Below are positions 47,665-59,363 of a stretch of 64,000 nt of DNA, in pieces. Position 1 is the stretch's first letter; the number at the start of each line of letters is the position of its first letter. The notes below the pieces were generated by a model, which was not told the origin of the DNA, ran no database searches, and saw only the letters and a program-made list of their open reading frames with translations. Both the position numbers and the translations under genes were made by a program. This stretch comes from Hyphodiscus hymeniophilus (Eukaryota; Ascomycota; Leotiomycetes; Helotiales; Hyphodiscaceae), in NCBI GenBank assembly GCA_016508695.1, contig VNKQ01000017.1:620001-684000 (forward strand), in the 5' to 3' direction.

Positions 47665-50600
47665 CTAGTGCCACACTGGACTGCTAAGGGCCAGCGTCAA
47701 GGCGCCTCCAAAAATGGCGAAAGATGACGGTACTGTGGAAGCGTGAGAAATGAAAGGCATGGGAGGGATCCAGAGTTTCACGTACATGTTATTTCAGCGA
47801 TCTTTTTGAGCGAAATATATTTTCCATTACCAGACCATTGCCTGTATGTTATTGATTAGACAGTCGGTGTGCTGCGACTCATATCAGGAGATACGCACGA
47901 GGTATTCATCCCAAAAACACCAGTAAAGAAAGAAAGTGGGGCCTTTGCTATATGTCAGTCACTTGTACAATGTAAACGCACACACGCCTACGAAAAAGAT
48001 TGTGAAAACCTGTAGTAGTCTGTTAGCCGGTGGATCTCAATGTAGTCACTTAAACTTGCAGTGAAGATGAATATAGCACGAGACTGGAAGGTCTGCAGAT
48101 CCACCTGCCACCTTGACCTCCGAGCTTCATCGACATTAGCCTGTCTCTGTACGAGGTCCAAGACTTTTATAAACTGCTGGGATTAACTTGCCATCGAGCG
48201 TAACATTGCAGAGATAGACTTACATCTTCCCTCGTGCTCGTTGCACTCTCAGTCATCTCGTGTATTCGATGCGAATAATCCTTCAGCTTGTGTTGGGCTT
48301 CGCGCAGAAAGCCGCATCCGTTAATGGCATGGTATCCACAGCGCTCGTAGCTTAAAAGCATGTCCTTGATGGCCTCTTCTTGTTGCCCAAACAGCTTTTT
48401 TAGAGTGTGAAGTTCATCGTTGATGTCACGAAGTTCAAGCAAAGCTGAAACATTCTGCCGAACATGCTTTTGGAACTTCCTTCCCTCAATTTTATGCTGC
48501 TGTCTGATTGCATCGGCATCGTCGTCGCTGTCATCGTCATCTGCGACTGCTTGAAACCCCTGGGCTCGGAAGTATTTGAAAGATTCCGTTAGTTTTTCGA
48601 TCTGATGCTTTCTGTCAATTACTGAAACTCGGCGGGGCTTTTTTCATATCAGAATACTGATTGCTTTCTCAAAAATCCGGAATATTTCAAGGTCTCGGTG
48701 CGACGCCCGCTCGAAGAGTAGAGTGACAGAATGTAACGCCACCAGAGCAGCTAGATCAAGGGAGTTTTCACACTCTCGGGACAGGTCAGCGTTCAACTCG
48801 TTGTAGATACTATTGCGCAAGTCCGCTTGTTGATATAGTTTTCCTTCCAGAGAGAGTGCTTGACGCTACACAAATATTAGCCTTCAAGGAATGGTGCAGC
48901 AGGAGTTCTGTCTGACCTGAGGAAAGAATGTAACTACAGTTGCTAGAGGTAGGGAGACGTCAGAAAATACTTTCACGACTGAATATTGGGTAGTAAGATA
49001 ATGAATAAAAGGTTTCACCCGTATCAATGATCCACTGAAAAATATAGCGAGTCAGCTGTATTTCTGTCACGGTTTCGGTGGTAGCCAGAATATACATAGG
49101 ATAATGGGAAAGCATATGAATGACAAAAACTCACTAGCCACACCTGATCAACCATGAGCACCTTACCGTCCTTCAGGTTGATGGGGCGAGCCTGATTCGA
49201 ATCAACGCTTACATCCCCACCATCCTCAGGCGGAGGTTTTTTAGGATCCTTCTCATTCTTCGGTGTTGGCTTGACAGTCGGCATTTCTGCTTCCTTTTGA
49301 GGGCTGTTCTTAGTCATCTTGTACAGCATCTGATCATCATCTCGGGCTCTTGTATCAGATAAATTGGGATATCCAAATTGATCGAGTGTCCTTCGGGTGT
49401 GGAAAGGGGGATCGTAACCGAGATATTTCCATGCAACTAAAACTATGCCGGAATTCAGAGTTAGTATTGTTGAATAGATAACAGAAGGAAGTTGGGGGAC
49501 TGGAAGGGAAACAGGTCTTATGTCTCTCGAAAAAACCCTGAATGAGGAGCAATAACGGGGAGAATACGCACGTTCTAGGTCTGTAGGATCGATACTTGGA
49601 GTAGGACGTGCGCGACCTTGGATAAGTCTCTCCTTGACGAATTCTCTTCTCTTGATCATTCGTACGTAAGTATCCCAGTGTAGATAAGGTAGGTATAGAG
49701 CCATCTTGATTTCTAGAGGCTTTTCGGGAAATGGAGAAGGCGGATTTGACATAGGTCCTTTGAAGGATTCGTTAGACGGACGAACTGAGCTAAGATGCGA
49801 CTCGGGACAGAAATTCTCACCTAGCTTTGGATCTATGAGCACACAACCTGGTTTTACAAAACAAGCATGGTACTGAGTGTTTCTCCCTCGTATATGTCTA
49901 TTACACCATACAGTATCATTTAGAAGCTCCTCGTTCAAACTTTGGTTTCTTTCCTTCGACATCGCCAAAAATATCTCCTATTTTTCTAGTAAGTCAAACT
50001 GTTTTCAAGGGGTTTGATGACGTACTGATACCCACGTCGGGTTGTTGAATGCAAGGTGAATCCATAGAAACTTTTGGCTTCTGTGATCCGGTCGTGTCGG
50101 AGGACCTGCGGTAGATGCCTCACCTTCGTTGAATTCAGGCTCGCTGTTTCCTAAATCTGGTCTGTCCGATCGGTCTTGCGAGAGCGGTACTGAGTTCGGC
50201 CGACCTCGCAAATCCGAAGGAAAGAGACTTTCATTTTGACTCTTAGAGACTGCTGCCACTTCTGACGTGATTTCAATACTGGTAAAAGGCTCAAGATTCC
50301 TCAGTCGGGATTGACCGAAAGAAGACAGGAGTACATTGTTGTTGTCACTCTCAAGTTCATCGTGTTCTGATATCAAGACCGAAGGCATTCGCCGTGTTGA
50401 TTGCTGACTCTTAATTCCCAGTGAATCCGGAACCACTGCTGATGATATTTGAGCTGACAATAGCTGATCACTCAAAGGGAGAGATGAGCGTCTGCCGGTC
50501 GCATCATTTGCAGCCATGCGCATCTCGGTGTCGGACTTTCTGCTGGGTATGGCTCGCAAAGGTCGAGCTTTTGAAGCGTCTGGTTTATTGCCTCTCAGAT

Positions 50601-52430
50601 TATGGGCTTGTTTTCCAGTCTGTTTGCCAGCCACATTGCTTGAGGTACTTATCTGCTGGAATGAGTTCCGACGGGATGAGGCCAGATTGATTATTTGGGC
50701 ACGTGTAGGAGGAACAGTCTTTTCTCGGAGCCTGTTGTTGAGGCATTGAGCTGGACCATCGTCCAAGAAGACCTTGAGTCGATCGCTTGTCGACCAAAGA
50801 CGTATATGTCTCTTCTCCTGCTTGCCAGCGACCATACGGTCTTTCGTTTCGTAGAATCCGTGGACCTCAACTTCGACCTTTTGGTCCAGACCATAGTTCT
50901 TATGGGACTTGGCGGATATCTTTTGAGCTTGAATGGCAGCATCGCGCAGTTTCCAAATAAATTTCCATTTTGTGTACTCATCTTCCACTCCAAAAGCGGC
51001 ACAATCTCCATGATTCGCTTGTAAAGGACGGTCTACTTCGTGATGCAATTCAAGGATCGCCGATTTGATGGAAGTGATCGGTGCTTGGAATGAGACTCTA
51101 TCGTCAACACTCGCGTGGTAATCGGTCAGATCGGTGTCAATTGTCTCATAAAAGGTCCATATATTCAATTCGGCGGCGACTGGCATCCTATTAATATCCT
51201 GTGATTAGTAATGCCAAATAGGAGGAAGAGCGAAGGTCAAACGGATATTGAATGGAACGTGGCAAATCACATGGAGCGATGACGGTAGGCAACCTGGTCT
51301 AAGACTTCCATAATGTTTGCACATTGGTGCAAATAGTGCTGAATGATGGTGAAGGTAGGCGTTCAACTGGGGCGAAAAGGAGCCAATCTCCGACTCAACA
51401 TAAGATGATTTCGCAGAGTCGAAATCCCAAGCTATGGCAAATAGAAGAGGTGATCACGGGCGGGAGTAACTCACCATGAGCTGCTCATTTGCACAAGAAC
51501 ATTGGCTTTGATTTGAAGTGCTTCTGGAGCGATTTTGGCATCGACCATTGTAGTCCCATGGCTTCATGGATTGTATCTGAGTATGTTGGGGATGAGAGGT
51601 AGCTCGACTCTTGGTGTGGAGTACCTGGAGAGGTAGTGAGCAAATAAAACGTCGATAGGAACTGATTATATACCAAAAAAAGCTACCCCGTAACAATTGT
51701 CATGAACGGCACGGTAGACAGCATGCGCCCGAGCTTTGATCAAAGCAGCTTTCACAACAAGACCGCCAGTACTATGGCTGATGAAGAACAAGGGCTTTCT
51801 AGACTGCACCTGTGGAGATGTCAATAAAGTCAACTTTGCACCCTACCAGAGAACTTACCTCGCTCTTTCGTTCTTCAAGAATCTGATCGAGCAACGTAGT
51901 CGAAAGGCTATCAATTGTAGCACCTTCTTTTGGTCGACCGTGAGAATATACTAAAATACGACCCGTATCGATAATCTTTGGGAGATCGTTGATAATCCAT
52001 GGTGGCCCATATGGGTTGAAGGGGACATGTGCAGTATATGTTCTCCCAATAAGGAGCATAGCTTCCTGGAAAGATGTTGACGTAGAATCGACCTTTGTCA
52101 CTTCAGTCAAACGAGAGTCTTTGAGTGGAAGGGACCAAATAGCCATTTCATGCCCTCCGACTGCAGGAATTGTCACTATACTATGTATCGGTAAGTTCAG
52201 GATCAATACCGACATGGATTGTGATACTCTTACTCGACCGTGTAGTCACCCCCACCCAAATAAGGTCTGGAGGACAGCCATTTTAATGCGAAACCAGCAA
52301 GCTCTTGGCCATGAGAGTAGTCAACATGGTCAGTGTATGACCATTCATGGCTGCGAGATGCGAAGGCGGCTGTGTTCGCTATGTTGCGTAATGGAGTACT
52401 TTGCGTGGCATTGTTGCCCAAATGAGCCAT
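47665..52430 (-). CDS. SERAC1/SesB-like hydrolase fused to CorA-like membrane domain; frame broken
   Basis: Sixteen exons by hand: 52430..52234, 52180..51859, 51809..51674, 51624..51475, 51198..50026, 49977..49572, 49442..49135, 49034..49019, 48942..48917, 48865..48658, 48621..48224, 48173..48060, 48009..47992, 47942..47899, 47841..47786, 47732..47665. All phases match except exon 4, which carries one extra base. About 1212 residues. N-terminus: alpha/beta hydrolase (IVTIPAVGGHEMAIW; nucleophile motif SHSTGGLVVK; GVAFFGTPHQESSYLS; WTFYETIDTDL), as in SERAC1 and the SesB effector domain of fungal NOD-like receptors. Middle: ~330 residues of linker. C-terminus: CorA-like module with KMALYLPYLHWDTY, LMVDQVWLW, coiled coil, then two helices around FFTGVFGMNTS, which holds the GMN motif. 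An earlier Met (52553) is possible. Functional status uncertain; it may be a pseudogene or contain a sequencing error. Confidence 0.7.
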
Positions 52431-53578
52431 TGGAAATGTATGCGGCGCAGAAACACTCAGTTGACAAGGAAAACCCAAGTGATGATAGGTGCAATGCATA
52501 TAGCCAGTGGGAAGCCAATGCTTTTGTGCTCTTGCGATAGCTGAGTGTGACAACCTTCATTCCCATCAACGAGGCTGCGGCTCAATATTCCATGTCAACT
52601 CCGATGCACACCTCGCCAGCTCGTGGAAATGATCGAATGATCATCGAGTCCTATTTTCCCTTCCACAGAGAAGGCTGAAGCACTGCTGGCATCCCATTCG
52701 CAGCTTTCGCGCATGCAGCCAGATCGAGATGCATGATGTCCAATTTGTGCATCCGACCTGCATCAGCCATGGCTTGATAGGCGCAGGATGGAGGTGGAGA
52801 CGAAAAAGCAATTGCAGTGCTGAGCTTGAGGCACGGCACGACTTCTGGATTTTGGGAGGAGCTGGAAAGAAGGAGGGTGCAGGTTTCAGCCCCAGGAGGA
52901 GGCAGGCACGCCTACACAGACAGCTAAGCACGTGGCAATGTTATACTCTCGTGTTGGTTATTATCTGTGAGAATGTCATATTTAACATTTGTTACATGCC
53001 TTTCTAAGATATCAATCAAATAGAAAGGATGTGAGTGAACCGTCAAGTATGTTGGTTCCCAAGTCACGAGTATACCACGTGATCATCATATTGACTGACA
53101 TGAGCTGTTACTCTTGAGATCTTGTACAGTATTATAAGAATGTCGAATGTTTCAGTGATTGTTCCCGTGTCAAAAGGAAGCTTCTCATACGGCAAGTCAA
53201 TTGTAGGTGGATTAAAACGAGCCAGGATGTGTGTGGAACAACCCAAAGAATCGCTAAAGACCGTCTTCCTCGAAGTCCATATAAGTCACCTCTCCCTTAA
53301 AGTGAGTGTCAATACGATTAAGTCAACGAAGGTTTTCTTATGATGGCGATTTCCCTGTTAATCTACTGCTTCAATGATTGGAAGGATATTGTCAAGGATA
53401 ATTACCGAGGGAGGGGTTACGGTCAATGACGTTGATAGCAAAACAACCCCTTTAAGTATATCAACTAGTTCGTGTTCCATTTTATAATTTACAAGGAAAA
53501 CCGAAATCAAACAATCCATTCTCACGATCACTGCAAAGCGCCACAAAGCGGAAAAAATCAAGCCCCACAATTACAGCT
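52431..53578. other. Divergent intergenic region
   Basis: Promoters of the hydrolase-CorA gene (minus) and the small DUF2945 gene (plus). The hydrolase frame extends to 52553 without domain features. Frames on opposite strands at 52641-53007 overlap and are not supported. Confidence 0.45.
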
Positions 53579-53927
53579 ATGTCGGCTCAAGTCGATGACA
53601 AGAAGGGCAACGCCATCGATGAAGGAGACAGGGTCTTCACCAAAATCCGAGGCGGAAAGCGAGAGGGCGAGGCGAGTCTCTCTATCTCGAACACTAATTT
53701 ACCTACCCATGCTGACATTATTCCAGGTCGAAGAAATAGTCACGACACAGGAAGAAGCTAAGAAGGAGAAAGTCAAGAACCCTCCAAAAGGTTTGAAATT
53801 TGATGGCGAAAAACCTTCGTCTAGGATACCAAAAGACTAATTAATGCTAGTGGTTTTCCACGATCAACACGGTCACAAGGTCGCACACAATCCGGAGACG
53901 CTCGAGAATTTGGATGCGCAGGAATGA
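53579..53927 (+). CDS. Small DUF2945 / hypervirulence-associated TUDOR-like protein
   Basis: Exons 53579..53671, 53727..53790 and 53851..53927, 77 residues. The first intron (55 nt) uses a GC donor (GCGAGT, acceptor CCAG); the second is 60 nt (GTTTGA...GCTAG). The spliced protein reads GDRVFTKIRGGKREGEVEEI, then TTQEEAKKEKVKNPPKVVFH, then DQHGHKVAHNPETL, the pattern of the small DUF2945 family (hypervirulence-associated protein, TUDOR domain). Unspliced frames lose this pattern, so the GC-AG intron is well supported by the family match. Probably a soluble single-domain beta-barrel; biochemical role not established. Confidence 0.85.
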
Positions 53928-54321
53928 TTTTGTTTAGACTTCAGCTAGCTATCTTCCTCAATATATCAGACATTCCCCTAATACAGAAATTTAATGATAC
54001 GAAACTCATATTAAAAATATTAATAAGCCTTGATGCCAGACGGGAAAGGTAGCAAGCCATCTGATAGCTTCGTATGGCCAAGAATATATCCGAACCTGGC
54101 TTAAACCCTCAGAAATCGGGCTCTTGTACGAAATGGGATTGGTTGCGGAAATGGGACAACTAGGCCAAGTGGACGATCATTGATTGTTATGTATTCATGA
54201 GAAAAGCTGAGACATGCTTGCAGAACATAAGGAAGATAGTGCAAGAGGTAGACAAAGAAATCCTGGTATCCCATATCACACCCCATCATCCGACTCATCT
54301 ACAAAAATAACGAGTCCGAAT
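53928..54321. other. Convergent spacer
   Basis: 3' flanks of two converging genes, AT-rich around 53940-54030. No gene seen. Confidence 0.5.
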
Positions 54322-56720
54322 CTATGCTCCACCGCCTCCACACCCCCCTCCCCCGCCTCCACAGGCCGCTCCTCCTCCCCCACCTCCACACGCCCCCATA
54401 CTGCCGCCAGAACACCCACCTGCAGAGCCGCATCCTCCTGGACCTCCGCATCCACCAGCAGCAACACCCCCGGAACAAGTCCCTTGACAGCAATTCCCGA
54501 CCATTCCCGCTCCCATGGGTAGACAGTAAGGATCACCTGCGTAATACATGCCTCCTCCGTACATGCCCATGGACATATACGGACCATACATCAAGTACGG
54601 ATAGCCCCAAGCGCCCATACCGCCATAGTAGACATCCCTAGTCGGGACTGGTCTCCCCTTGGCTGCAGCGCGCTTACAAGCCTTCGCGTATGCCTCATCA
54701 AGCTCGACTTGGCGGCGCGCCCGTAGTCGTGAGTATATCTGAGCCCGGGAAGCTGACTCGGCGATTTTGACGGCGTTGTGGGATGATATGTGTGCCGAGT
54801 TATCCGGTGGACAAAGCTTTGCAGCTCCCGAGTCGTAGAAGTTGTTTAGGGCTTTTTCATGCTTGGAAGTTCCAAAGAGTTTGCCTGTGGAAGAGATGTG
54901 TTTTGATCGGATTGTCTCGCAATACCAGCAAGTGCATTCGGAATAGACTTCTCCGAAATGCTTCTCGTATGTCTTTGAGGTCCACTCGAATCCACTGGAC
55001 AGGGCATCTTCTTCCATCTTATCATCATGATCGATGAACTTTTTACACTTCTTGACGGTGTAATCGTAATACTGCTTTGGTGAGAGTTGATGGGTGTGCC
55101 ATCCGAGGTCAACATCCAAGGTTGGAACTGCCGTATGGAGTGGATACGTCTGGATGAGCGTAATGAATCGAGCGTACTTATTGAGCAATCTGTCCATAGT
55201 GTCACGCGCGGCAGGACTGTGGAGCCAGTCGATACTGTGCATCTTCTCTACGAAGACACTTTGTCTAATAACAGCTCCGCCAAGCTCCATAGCGAAGATG
55301 GATGTATTCTCCCAATAGTGAGACATCATCTTGCGGATTGCAAGTCGTTCTTGACGCTGCAGTCTTGAGCCGAGGGCCGAGCCACCGTGAACTTTCTGGA
55401 TGACGGATTTGCTGGCGATGGCCATCTCGATAAGCTCCCTTACATCACTCATACATGGTTTTTTGCTTGGATCGTTATCAATGAGTTCGATAATAGTGGC
55501 ACGGAGTTCCATTCCAACCAGGCGATTGGGGAAGGTGTTATCAAAACGGTGCCATTCTTTCTCCGTCGTTGCATCTGGCGATCCAGTCACCGGAGAGAGG
55601 ATGGTACCACCAAGTGGCCAGTCTTTCATGATAAGATACTCAGTATCTTTTTTGAACTTTGCGACACGGAGAAGATCGTGGTTGACCTCGCCGCCGCAGC
55701 GATCGCACATGTATGAGAGATCTCTGTCGCCGTACCCGGTTCCAGTCATATCGGTGATCCTTCAAGTTGTCAATTTGTGTACAAGAAATGATTGAAAAAG
55801 CACTTACTCCTGAATAGTAGGCTTTTCACTCTTCCCACATGTCGTCCATGGGATATCTAATCGTTGGGTACATCTTGGGCAAAAGAGTGTCTTGGTCATG
55901 GGATCTTGGGAGCTAAACCAACTATGCCTTGTAGCCTTGGCAAAAGCATCTTGTCCAGCTTGTGACACATTGTAATTGAACCCTGTGTCGATTGCTTCGT
56001 TGACAGCAGCCCATGGCATACCAGTGGCCCAAAGGTCTTTCAGTCCGAAACGAACGCAATCTTCGAGGTAGTTTCGAGGATTCAGGATGAATGAATGCCA
56101 CACCATTAGGACATCTGAGATGTTGTTAGCGAATATCGAAATCTGGGAGTTATCAACTTACCCAGTGGAGGCAACATATCTACCGTCCAGGTTTGTGGTC
56201 GTCCTTTTTGCGTGAATGACATGAAGTCGGGATTTGTGATAAGCATCTCCTTGCCCAACAATCGTCTTCCTCCCTCTCTGGGGCACAGAACGTTAACCCA
56301 CCACTCCTCAAATCTTTCCTTAGCACGGGCAACAAAGAGGGCCCATCTTTTCTCCCTTGTCTTAGCCAGGGCCTCGTTTCTCTGCTCTCCCTCCAAGATC
56401 TCACATCTCGAGTCCGATAAGCCGAACAGATCATCCGTGTATCCAACATCCTCCTTGAGCGCATAGAACGCGCTCAGGAGCTTAAGATGCGCAAGACATT
56501 GATCTGCTTTGGGGAAGTCGGGGTGCTGAGCAGAGAGGTTTAGGGCTGCAAAAGCCGAGTTAAGCTCTGCAACTTGGTCGGCAGGAATGGGGTCACTTTG
56601 CGCATATGACGGTGGGGCTTCTTTAGTGGATGGTGGAGCTATGTTCCCTTGCTTCTCTGGGAGGTAGGACTCTGTTCCAAGGCCTTTGTCGCCTTTGTGC
56701 TTATTGAGACCAAAAGGCAT
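54322..56720 (-). CDS. Glycine-rich domain-containing protein (DUF1399/GRDP type)
   Basis: Exons 56720..56162, 56114..55808 and 55759..54322 (introns 47 and 48 nt), 767 residues. Central and C-terminal parts show the DUF1399 layout: LKLLSAFYALKEDV; ARAKERFEEWW; MVWHSFILNPRNYLEDC; a CPRC cysteine pair; a second pair CDRCGGEV; and the hallmark DVDLGWHTHQLSPKQYYDYT. The last ~100 residues are rich in Tyr, Met and Gly, then become nearly pure Gly/Cys (CCQGTCSGG..., GGPGGCGSAGGCSGG...). Such proteins occur in plants (GRDP1/2, stress and hormone responses) and many fungi; molecular function is unknown. The WHTHQLSP and Cys pairs suggest metal binding (inference). No signal peptide or membrane helix. 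Confidence 0.85.
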
Positions 56721-57557
56721 ATTAAGACGCGGGGGCTATTGCATTCGGTGGCGGGGTTGTATCTATCGTGATGGCTTCCTTTGTCGCTAGTATTCGTCTT
56801 ATGTCTGTTGATCTTCTAGAAGTCGATGAGAGAATGTAGTCTGAAGGAGTTATGGTATCGTTAAATAAGAATGTCGTGTGTTTAAGTAGCAATTGCCTCT
56901 CGGTTCTTCGCCGGCTAGAGGGAGAGAAGGAGAGAGGTTTCACGGATGATATCCGACGGGGCTGAGTACGGAGTAGACTAGTAGTCCCTTCCACTCCACA
57001 TGCGTAATACCTTGATTGTCGCTAGAACATGCACAGAAGGTCAATAGAAGGAAGGATCCAAGAAGGCGGCGGCTGTGAAGTGGTGGTTCCTTGATCATCT
57101 GGTACTCCGCAGTCCAATCAACAACCAGAGTAAACTGCTGCCCTGCTGCCTTCTTTGCGCCTTGATTCGCTTGATGTCAAAGTATTGCCGCTGTTTGGAT
57201 TGCTTGGGTGAAGCTTGATCTGATCTACAAGTCCGGCTCGCATATCTTGTGGGGGAAGAGGGGGCTTAGCAAGTTAGCACGGATCTGTCAAGTAAGGAAG
57301 AGCCGTGGCGGGGAGCGTCTCTCTCCTTCAAGACTAGCGCCTTGGCAAAGATAAAGGAGAGTCGAGCACGTGCAGCCCCACTCAACTCAGCACAGCCGCG
57401 CCTGGTGGCGCCAACTTTCTTCGCGTCTCCTGAATCCCATCCCATGCAACTCCTGAATCGCATCCTTCCCACACTTCAACTTCGCCGATTCTGACTTCCA
57501 CAACCAACTCTCCTCCCACACACCGAGCGCACTTCGTGCCCCGATGCAGCCTTCTAC
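56721..57557. other. Divergent intergenic region
   Basis: Promoters of the GRDP gene and the metallophosphoesterase gene, 837 bp, with no supportable gene. Minus-strand frames (57266-57472, 57382-57696) run antisense to the next gene's start. Confidence 0.5.
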
Positions 57558-59363
57558 ATGTTCTTCGTGACTGTGCTTCGCCGCACACTCTTCGTTCTAC
57601 TGCCACTTTCCTTGATCCTTTCCACGTATCTCTACCTTTACCCGGTCTTCCACCAATGCGCCTTTCCCTCTCCCGAGAATGACGCCTCCACAGCATACGT
57701 CAATACTCTGCGGGAACACACTCATGTGAACTCTCACGATGCTTCAAAGGTAGCACCGTTCCGGCTCCTGGCTCTCGGCGATCCTCAATTGGAGGGCGAT
57801 TCACCAATCCGTGATCCACACGCTGCTACTTTTCCAAATTTCGCGAAGTTCTGGAAAGACGCCCTCCTCCTTGATGGGACATCCCATAATCCTCTGCAGA
57901 GGCTGAGGCATAGCCTCCATGATTTAATTGATTTTTACCTTGACGATATACCTAACGCACTCGAGATTTGGAGGAAGCGAATTGATCACGTCGGAAACGA
58001 TTACTATCTTGGGCACATATACCGCACCTTGCATTGGTGGACAAAGCCTACACATGTCACAGTACTGGGGGATCTAGTGGGCAGCCAATGGATCAATGAC
58101 GAAGAGTTTGAGAGCCGAGGCCGCAGATTTTGGAGGAGAGTCTTCAATGGAGGAGAAAGGGTGGCTGATGAGATCGCCTCAGCCCCAATGGTCGACTTTC
58201 AGGACACGAGAATACTGGGCGAAGATGCAGATGCATGGACGAAGAGAATATTCAATGTCGCTGGGAACCACGACATTGGATACGCTGGCGATCTGTCTCC
58301 AGAAAGAATGTCTCGATTTGTGCGAGTCTTTGGAAAAGCAAACTACGAAGTCCGATTTCAACTTCCTATAAAACCAACGAAGAACAAAACATCGCTAGTG
58401 GAAAGAGAAAACGAGCTGAAACCGGTACCAGAGTTACGAATCATAGTCCTCAATGACATGAACCTTGACACACCCGCCTCATCCAAGAAACTCCAAGACG
58501 AAACCTACCAGTTTATTAACGATGTGATCAGCTCCTCCCAAGACGTGACTCGAGAAGCGCACTTCACGCTCGTCCTCACACATATACCCTTGCACAAGAA
58601 AGAAGGTATTTGTGTCGATGGACCATTGTTCGACTTCTGGTCTGAAGACTTTGGGAACGGTGTGAAAGAGCAGAATCACCTCTCCGTTGACGCTTCAAAA
58701 GGCTTTTTGGAAGGCGTTTTTGGGATGAGTGGTCACTCTGAAGTTCCGGGTCATGGATTTGGTCGCCATGGGTTGATATTGACGGGTCACGATCATGAAG
58801 GCTGTGATACATATCACTATATCAACCAATCCGCAGACCTATTGGAACGTTCATGGGAGGCTCGACGATGGAACGAAGCGCAGGCGAGCGGACTACTTGA
58901 TGAAGCGGGGGTGCCTGGGTTGAGAGAAATCACTGTGAGGAGTATGATGGGTGATTTTGCTGGCAACGCTGGACTGTTGAGTTTATGGTTCGATGAGGAG
59001 AGTTGGGATTGGAGGTTCGAATTCGCAAACTGTAGGATGGGGACGCAACATCTTTGGTGGGTGGTGCACATATTAGATATCATAACAGTCGGAGGTGTGG
59101 TTGTATATGGGATTGTGACGCTGGCCGGCAATCTCCTGCCTATGGGCATCAAGTCGAAGAAAAATAACAAGATGAAAGAGAAGGTAGTAGCTCCGAAGAC
59201 GAAAATTAATAACGGGACGATCGATGCGAATCTAGCGGAATATCTCCAAACAAACGGGAAATTGGACGTCCCTGGCGCTGGGAAGAAGAGTCTCAGGAAG
59301 AAGAAAAGCAAACGGACACTCAATAGCAACAGTCCGAATATCTCCGCGACCTCTGGAAGTTGA
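57558..59363 (+). CDS. ted1: ER metallophosphoesterase of the Ted1/Cdc1 family
   Basis: Single exon, 601 residues. N-terminal membrane anchor at about 8-30 (LRRTLFVLLPLSLILSTYLY). Calcineurin-like metallophosphoesterase motifs in order: GDPQ (~73), GDLVGS (~171), GNHD (~237), LTHIPLH (~345) and GHDHEGCD (~410). A second hydrophobic segment at about 500-528 (VVHILDIITVGGVVVYGIVT) precedes a Lys-rich cytosolic tail (KKSLRKKKSKR). This matches the Cdc1/Ted1/PGAP5 family, which removes ethanolamine phosphate from GPI-anchor mannose in the ER and is needed for GPI-protein export; Mn2+ is the usual cofactor. Ted1 versus Cdc1 is not resolved by eye; both belong to the family. Confidence 0.9.
   Translation: MFFVTVLRRTLFVLLPLSLILSTYLYLYPVFHQCAFPSPENDASTAYVNTLREHTHVNSHDASKVAPFRLLALGDPQLEGDSPIRDPHAATFPNFAKFWKDALLLDGTSHNPLQRLRHSLHDLIDFYLDDIPNALEIWRKRIDHVGNDYYLGHIYRTLHWWTKPTHVTVLGDLVGSQWINDEEFESRGRRFWRRVFNGGERVADEIASAPMVDFQDTRILGEDADAWTKRIFNVAGNHDIGYAGDLSPERMSRFVRVFGKANYEVRFQLPIKPTKNKTSLVERENELKPVPELRIIVLNDMNLDTPASSKKLQDETYQFINDVISSSQDVTREAHFTLVLTHIPLHKKEGICVDGPLFDFWSEDFGNGVKEQNHLSVDASKGFLEGVFGMSGHSEVPGHGFGRHGLILTGHDHEGCDTYHYINQSADLLERSWEARRWNEAQASGLLDEAGVPGLREITVRSMMGDFAGNAGLLSLWFDEESWDWRFEFANCRMGTQHLWWVVHILDIITVGGVVVYGIVTLAGNLLPMGIKSKKNNKMKEKVVAPKTKINNGTIDANLAEYLQTNGKLDVPGAGKKSLRKKKSKRTLNSNSPNISATSGS

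Noticed and set aside
47398..47727. 109-codon plus frame
   Set aside because: Lies opposite the possible basic tail of the hydrolase-CorA gene; the minus strand is more protein-like.
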